DNA from: Peptococcaceae bacterium
Lineage (GTDB): Bacteria > Bacillota > Dehalobacteriia > UBA4068 > UBA4997
DNA length: 36,387 nucleotides
Assembly (NCBI GenBank): GCA_022797295.1
Contig: JAAWKH010000019.1
Span: 1-36,387 of the forward strand
Reading direction: 5' to 3'
Shown: positions 32,255-36,387 of the stretch, in pieces
How positions within the stretch are numbered: the stretch's first letter is position 1
Layout: each line of letters starts with the position of its first letter
The notes under the pieces: model-generated
Told to the model about the DNA's origin: nothing
Seen by the model: the letters and a program-made list of their open reading frames with translations, nothing else
Databases searched by the model: none
Made by a program: the position numbers and the translations under genes

Positions 32255-32674
32255 ATGCAGGAAAGAGAGAAAATAATTCGTTTATGGTTCGATATGTGGT
32301 TATGCCAAGAGGATTTAGGAATAGATGATATTTTTACAGATGATGTTATCTATACCGAAAGCTGGTGTCCCAAATATGAAAATCTGGCAACGGTAAAACA
32401 CTGGTTTAATGAGTGGAATACTCGTGGTAAAGTTCTTATATGGGAAATAAAACAGTTTTTTCATAAAGACAATCAAACTGTTGTGGAATGGTATTTCAAA
32501 AATAAAATGAACAATGGCAGTATCGAGGAATTTGACGGAGTATCGCTTATTGAATGGACAAGTAAGAACAAAATAAAATTTTTAAAGGAGTTTGGCTGCA
32601 ATCTACATAACTACAACCCATATCAAAGTAGTGACGAGCCACAATTTAAGACTGAAAAAGTTAATTGGTTTTGA
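32255..32674 (+). CDS. NTF2-like (SnoaL-type) protein
   Basis: 139 residues of the cone-shaped NTF2/SnoaL fold: an N-terminal helix (MQEREKIIRLWFDMW), DIFTDDVIYTESWCPKYENL, a helix KHWFNEWNTRGKVLIWEI, then beta strands with TVVEWYFKNKMNNGSIEEFD and VSLIEWTSKNKIKFLKEFG. Such small proteins serve as enzymes (isomerases, dehydratases) or binding partners; no function can be fixed. AGGTAA precedes the ATG. It is co-oriented with the amidohydrolase and likely co-transcribed. The stop (TGA) abuts the sigma-like gene remnant of the conjugative element, so this is the right edge of the inserted module. Confidence 0.75.
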   Translation: MQEREKIIRLWFDMWLCQEDLGIDDIFTDDVIYTESWCPKYENLATVKHWFNEWNTRGKVLIWEIKQFFHKDNQTVVEWYFKNKMNNGSIEEFDGVSLIEWTSKNKIKFLKEFGCNLHNYNPYQSSDEPQFKTEKVNWF

Positions 32675-32982
32675 ATAGAGAAATATATATTAGAAAACGG
32701 AATATCGCTATATATCGAAACAGGAAATCAAGGAAAGGTTTCCTGTTTTTTTTGCGCTCATTTGAATTGGAGCAAAAAGCCGAAAGATTTCAACAGCTGC
32801 TTAAATTGCCGGAGGCATTATCATCCTTAGCTGATGCGGATAGAGAGCTTATAGAGTCTCTCTATTTTAAGGGAATGTCAACACGAGAATGCGCCAGTTT
32901 AAGCGGCATAAGTCAAAGGGCGTTGATTAAAAGACGGGATCGCATTCTTAATGTTTTGAAAAAAATATATAAAAATTTTTGA
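32674..32982 (+). pseudogene. Sigma-70 region 4-like conjugative-element regulator, frameshifted in a T8 run
   Basis: The C-terminal 80 residues form a helix-turn-helix of sigma-70 region 4 type (LADADRELIESLYFKGMSTR, ECASLSGISQRALIKRRDRI). The N-terminus reads best in another frame, KYILENGISLYIETGNQGKV followed by SCFF, which joins LRSFELEQKAERFQQLL if one T is added to the eight-T run near 32746-32753. So the gene is probably broken by a homopolymer slip, or it relies on slippage at that run. The first codon in the N-terminal frame would be ATA, directly after the NTF2-like stop. Such small sigma-like proteins sit upstream of the helicase and recombinase genes of this element type. Without correction the longest frame (TTG 32665) has a different N-terminus. 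Confidence 0.65.
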
Positions 32983-33421
32983 AAAATGGGTATTCACCTA
33001 TAGGGTATTCGGGAGGGGGTATAGAGGGAAATAAAGAGTTTTCTGAATCATCCCTCCCGGATCTTTGAAAGCTGAATAATAACGGTATGGGTAACAGCCC
33101 GGATATAAGAGCCGCAAGCTGCAGTGTGCGCCACGACTCATGTGCATTCAAAAAAGAGATGTGTATGACAAGCGATTAAACCTGCAGCTGGGCGCCTTTG
33201 GCGGAGGCGCTTTGGCATTGACGGCGTTTGAGGTATAATGACACACCACGCACGGCCAGCGCATAAGCCTGGCGGAGCTGCCCTTAGATTGAAAACAGTG
33301 AAGATTAGAGGTATATCGCTCGTGGAGGTTTGGCCAAACCTCGCCCATGCTGTTCGGGAAACCGACAAAAAACATTGTAAGAGGTATTTATCTATTTAGT
33401 AATTGGGAGAGAGGAAAGAAA
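32983..33421. other. Non-coding region with an 18-bp palindrome before the helicase gene
   Basis: No supported gene. It contains a perfect 18-bp palindrome, GAGGTTTGGCCAAACCTC (33325-33342), and a smaller stem, GCGCCT/AGGCGC (about 33189-33206). GGGAGGGGGTAT near 33011-33022 resembles a strong ribosome binding site with no frame after it. The minus-strand frames here (33138-33375) have no start signals. The palindrome may be an operator, a recombination site or part of a leader hairpin. Confidence 0.5.
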
Positions 33422-35365
33422 ATGTTAAAAGAAACAGACAAACAGGCCGCTCAAAAGGAGCTGGCCAAAATATTTGGGGAGATAATGCCGGCAGCAGGAT
33501 TACCGGAGCGAGCTGCACAGGCAGAGCTTAGTAAAAAAATGTTGGCGGCAATGCTGGACAATAACATTGCTCTGTGCGAGGCCGGAACCGGGATTGGTAA
33601 AACCTACGCCTATCTGGCAGCGGCTTTTGTGTTTAATAAATACCGCAGGCTTGCCGGTTTGCCATTGAAGCCAATTTGTATATCCACCTGCAGCATTGCC
33701 TTGCAGGAGGCTATTGTAAAAGAATATCTGCCAACCCTAAACCGAGCGTTATTGAGCGCCGGCCTTATATCTAAGCCGGCAATGGCGGCTGTGCGGAAAG
33801 GCAAGCAGCATTATGCCTGCGATATTAGGCTGAGGCGGCGTTTGCAGTGTGTAAATCAGGAGAAGAAAAATCCACAAAACCTGGCCGCCCTGAAAGCTAT
33901 GCAAAAGCAGTTGGATATGGACGGCGCCGCCAAACTCAGCAACTTCGATAAACGCCAAATATGCGTACCCAGAGTTTGCAACTGCAAGAAAAAGAATTGC
34001 CGATATATGGATTATCTGGACAGCTGCTGCTCGGAAAAATACCTAATCCAGATTTGTAACCACAATCTGCTGCTGGCTGATGCAATCCACCGGCGGACTG
34101 GCAAGAAGCCGATATTGCCGGACTGCTGTTGTGTTATTGTGGATGAAGCCCATAAGCTGCCGGATACAGCCAGAGAAATGTTTGGCTATACACTGTCGGC
34201 AGAGGATATTGAGGAGCTGTGTGAAATGCTGGAAGCTGCGGGATATGAGTTGGCAGCAGATAATTTGCTGGAGGCGGCACAGCCTCTGTTAAAGGCATTG
34301 GCTGAACCCTGGGATGAAACTGTCGGCATAAAAGAGTTTATGAAACCCTTAAATAAAATGGCAATCAGGCTCAAGGTTATTAAAAACAAACTCAGAGGTG
34401 TTTTGCCTAAAGGGGTTCGGGACAGACTCTCGGAGCTGGTAGATATTGGCGACTGGCTGTTAAGCGGCCCGAAAAATGTAATGCTGTATACGGTAGAGGC
34501 TGCGGACGGCGGCACAAAGCTTGGGCTTGCTCCTCTTAATGTAGGTTGGCTGTTAGGCTATAGGCTTTGGAACCGGCAGCAGCCATTCGTGCTGACCTCT
34601 GGTACCCTTTCGGTAGCCGGGGATTTCAGCCGCTTTAGGAAGTCCGCCGGCCTGCTGGACAGATATAGGGTTAAAGAGTCGATAGCAGAATCACCATTCG
34701 ATTATGAAAAAAACTGTTTGCTGTATTTGCCGCTTAAAGCGCCTGATCATAATTCGGAAAAATACTTTGACGAGTTATTGGCTGAAATAGACAATTTGAT
34801 TAAAGCTGCCTGCGGTCATACCCTGGTACTATTCAATTCCTACGCCGATATGTCGGAGATTAAGGAAAGAATTAAGCTTAAAGAGAGGGATTTCTCGCTG
34901 TATGTTATGGGGCGCAGCCGTTTTAATACAGCGGAACAATTCAAAACACAAAGCGGCGGTGTGCTTTTGGCAGCCGGCTCCGCCTGGGAGGGAATGGATT
35001 TTCCCGGCGACTGTGTTTCCCTGCTGATTATCCCTCGCCTCCCCTTCCCTGTCCCGGACGCTAAGTCGGAGCAGGAGAGAGAGCAATATGAAAATTTGAC
35101 CGACTTTATAGAGTCGGTTATTGTGCCGGATATGCAGATAAAGCTACGGCAGGGGTTTGGCCGGGCCATTCGCACTGAAGCAGATACCTGCGTTATAGCT
35201 ATTCTGGATGAAAGAGCTAATCCCAAAAATGGCAGATATTTTGAGGCGGCGCAAAAAACTCTGCCCAAAATGCCCATAACCGAAAGCTTAAACGATGTTG
35301 CGTATTTTATCCGAACTGTTAAACCGGAGAGTTATTTTCAGGAGGCGACAGTTTGTGAATGTTAA
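33422..35365 (+). CDS. DinG/XPD-like superfamily 2 DNA helicase of the conjugative element
   Basis: About 647 residues. ATG 33422 is preceded by GAGAGGAAAG; the longer frame to 33347 lacks a ribosome binding site. Motifs in order: Walker A EAGTGIGKTYAYLAAA (about residues 55-70), four or more Cys in CVPRVCNCKKKNCRYMDYL (about 180-198) that may hold an iron-sulfur cluster as in XPD/DinG, motif II VDEAHKLPD (about 241), and motif VI QGFGRAIRTE (about 578). DinG-type helicases unwind 5'-to-3' and process R-loops or stalled forks. Here it lies in the recombinase end of the conjugative element and may serve transfer or replication. The gene looks intact. Confidence 0.85.
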   Translation: MLKETDKQAAQKELAKIFGEIMPAAGLPERAAQAELSKKMLAAMLDNNIALCEAGTGIGKTYAYLAAAFVFNKYRRLAGLPLKPICISTCSIALQEAIVKEYLPTLNRALLSAGLISKPAMAAVRKGKQHYACDIRLRRRLQCVNQEKKNPQNLAALKAMQKQLDMDGAAKLSNFDKRQICVPRVCNCKKKNCRYMDYLDSCCSEKYLIQICNHNLLLADAIHRRTGKKPILPDCCCVIVDEAHKLPDTAREMFGYTLSAEDIEELCEMLEAAGYELAADNLLEAAQPLLKALAEPWDETVGIKEFMKPLNKMAIRLKVIKNKLRGVLPKGVRDRLSELVDIGDWLLSGPKNVMLYTVEAADGGTKLGLAPLNVGWLLGYRLWNRQQPFVLTSGTLSVAGDFSRFRKSAGLLDRYRVKESIAESPFDYEKNCLLYLPLKAPDHNSEKYFDELLAEIDNLIKAACGHTLVLFNSYADMSEIKERIKLKERDFSLYVMGRSRFNTAEQFKTQSGGVLLAAGSAWEGMDFPGDCVSLLIIPRLPFPVPDAKSEQEREQYENLTDFIESVIVPDMQIKLRQGFGRAIRTEADTCVIAILDERANPKNGRYFEAAQKTLPKMPITESLNDVAYFIRTVKPESYFQEATVCEC

Positions 35366-35498
35366 GAATGAGCTGCAATATCTGCTGGTTACAGACTTGC
35401 TGACAAGAGCTGCCGAGGCTGGTTTTATGACAGCAGATGAATTAGCGGCGGCCAAGGATTTGGCTGCGGAAAAATATCTGACGGATAATATTTTGTGA
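35355..35498 (+). CDS. Small conserved protein upstream of the recombinase
   Basis: 47 residues, VNVKNELQYLLVTDLLTRAA and so on, helical and acidic, ending KDLAAEKYLTDNIL. GTG 35355 is preceded by CAGGAGGCGAC and overlaps the helicase stop by 11 bases, so translation is likely coupled. A protein of this size and pattern (N-x-L-Q-Y, two helices with G-F-M-T/I-x-x-E) is found before serine recombinases in related elements. Function unknown. The longer frame from 35295 lies inside the helicase gene and is not used. Confidence 0.68.
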   Translation: MNVKNELQYLLVTDLLTRAAEAGFMTADELAAAKDLAAEKYLTDNIL

Positions 35499-35608
35499 GG
35501 AAATAGAGCGTTTTGTTCAGCTATTGTGCTGGATATTCCTATATAGTTGTGGTATCTTTGAGTTGAAAGAAAAAGCCTGCCAGGCAGGCAGAAAGGAGAA
35601 AAATCCAT

Positions 35609-36292
35609 ATGAATAAGGTGACGGTTATCCAGCCCACATTGACAGAAAAAGCCAGCTTAAGAGTGGCGGCCTACTGCAGGGTGAGTTCAGACTCTGAAGA
35701 TCAGCTGCACTCCTATGCAGCCCAGATAAAAGCCTACACCGCTATGGTAGCCAGGCAGCCAAATTGGCAGTTGGTGGATATATATGCCGACGAGGGGATA
35801 ACCGGTACCGATATGGACAAGCGAGATGACTTCAAGAGGATGCTGACCGATTGCCGCAAGGGGCGGATAGATAAGATTTTGACTAAATCGGTCAGCCGGT
35901 TTGCGAGAAATACCAGAGATTGCCTGGTAACCCTAAGGGAGCTGGCCGCACGTGGAGTCAGTGTTCAATTTGAAAAAGAGAATATAGATACAGGGGCGCT
36001 CACCACTGAAATGTTGGTTAGCGTCTTCGCCTCAATGGCCCAGGAGGAGTCAATGTCCATATCCCAGAACCAGCGGATAAGCTACCAGCGGCGAATGGAG
36101 CGAGGAGAATTCATCACCTGCTTTGCTCCCTTTGGCTACAAGCTGGTAAACGGTAAAAATCTGGAGATTGACGAAAATGAGGCAAAGCTGGTACGCTGGA
36201 TATTTGCAGAATATCTTAATGGCAAAAGTACGGTTTGGCTGGCCGAGCAAATGGAGCTTATGGGTATAGCCACTAAAACCGGGATTAAGTGA
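35609..36292 (+). CDS. Large serine recombinase, C-terminally truncated
   Basis: 227 residues. Ribosome binding site AAAGGAG (about 35590-35596) precedes the ATG. The N-terminal resolvase domain (about 15-160) is complete, with AAYCRVSSDSEDQLHSY (the nucleophilic Ser lies in RVSSD), DIYADEGITGT, KSVSRFARNTRDCLVTLREL and FASMAQEESMSISQNQ. The recombinase domain begins (GEFITCFAPFGYKL to EYLNGKSTVWLAEQM) but stops at TGA 36290-36292 after ATKTGIK. The rest of the DNA-binding, zinc-ribbon and coiled-coil parts, normally some 250 residues or more, is missing. It probably cannot recombine att sites alone. This fits the decay of the conjugative element. Confidence 0.85.
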   Translation: MNKVTVIQPTLTEKASLRVAAYCRVSSDSEDQLHSYAAQIKAYTAMVARQPNWQLVDIYADEGITGTDMDKRDDFKRMLTDCRKGRIDKILTKSVSRFARNTRDCLVTLRELAARGVSVQFEKENIDTGALTTEMLVSVFASMAQEESMSISQNQRISYQRRMERGEFITCFAPFGYKLVNGKNLEIDENEAKLVRWIFAEYLNGKSTVWLAEQMELMGIATKTGIK

Positions 36293-36387
36293 GCCCTTCC
36301 CCCAAAAACGTACAGAAAAGCAGATGAAAAAACGGAATAAAAATAAAATAAAGAAGTCAAAAGTAGATTAAGCAATAAATGAATTGT

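Noticed and set aside
1..36387. CRISPR array or rRNA genes
   Set aside because: No regular short repeats with spacers and no rRNA-like stretches were seen.

Overview
The window comes from a Gram-positive (Bacillota) anaerobe. The signs are sigma-A type promoters, strong GGAGG ribosome binding sites, S-layer homology (SLH) surface proteins, an ECF-type vitamin transporter, and a C. difficile CD1107/CD1108-type conjugative element. I cannot fix the genus; a gut Clostridia or Negativicutes member is plausible.

Layout: (1) 1-3707 is the type IV secretion part of an integrative conjugative element: Maff2-like protein, TrbL/VirB6-like protein, PrgI, and a VirB4 ATPase wrecked by two internal deletions. 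A ParE/Phd-type toxin-antitoxin pair sits in it on the minus strand. (2) 3780-28490 is a roughly 25-kb cobalamin (B12) island. Tandem cobalamin riboswitches (3830-4020, 4130-4275) lead a probable operon from 4556 to 19254. It encodes a giant SLH protein with both an alpha-toroid and a DUF4430/transcobalamin-like domain, an SLH protein with only the toroid, a membrane-anchored DUF4430 protein, EcfT, a CbiR-like cobamide remodelling enzyme, a DUF71 B12-salvage ATPase, an EcfA-EcfA'-S fusion, and a stalk-domain exported protein. Two more cobalamin riboswitches lie back to back at 19665-20135. The minus-strand one has no gene to control; the plus-strand one leads into a protein with homing-endonuclease-associated repeats. 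A secreted DUF4430 protein and a second giant DUF4430-SLH protein follow. (3) 28545-30987 resumes the conjugative element with a decayed CD1108-type NlpC/P60 gene. (4) 30948-32674 is an HxlR regulator, amidohydrolase and NTF2-like cargo module. (5) 32665-36387 is the element's sigma-like gene (frameshifted), a DinG/XPD-like helicase, a small conserved protein and a truncated large serine recombinase.

Proposed system: human intrinsic factor and transcobalamin consist of an alpha6-alpha6 toroid plus a beta domain related to DUF4430. Here those modules occur fused in one S-layer protein and also split between proteins. They sit under B12 riboswitches and next to an ECF transporter and cobamide-salvage enzymes. 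I infer a surface corrinoid capture, import and remodelling pathway, carried as cargo between the VirB4 and CD1108 genes of a degenerate conjugative element. Corrinoid binding itself is not shown by the sequence.
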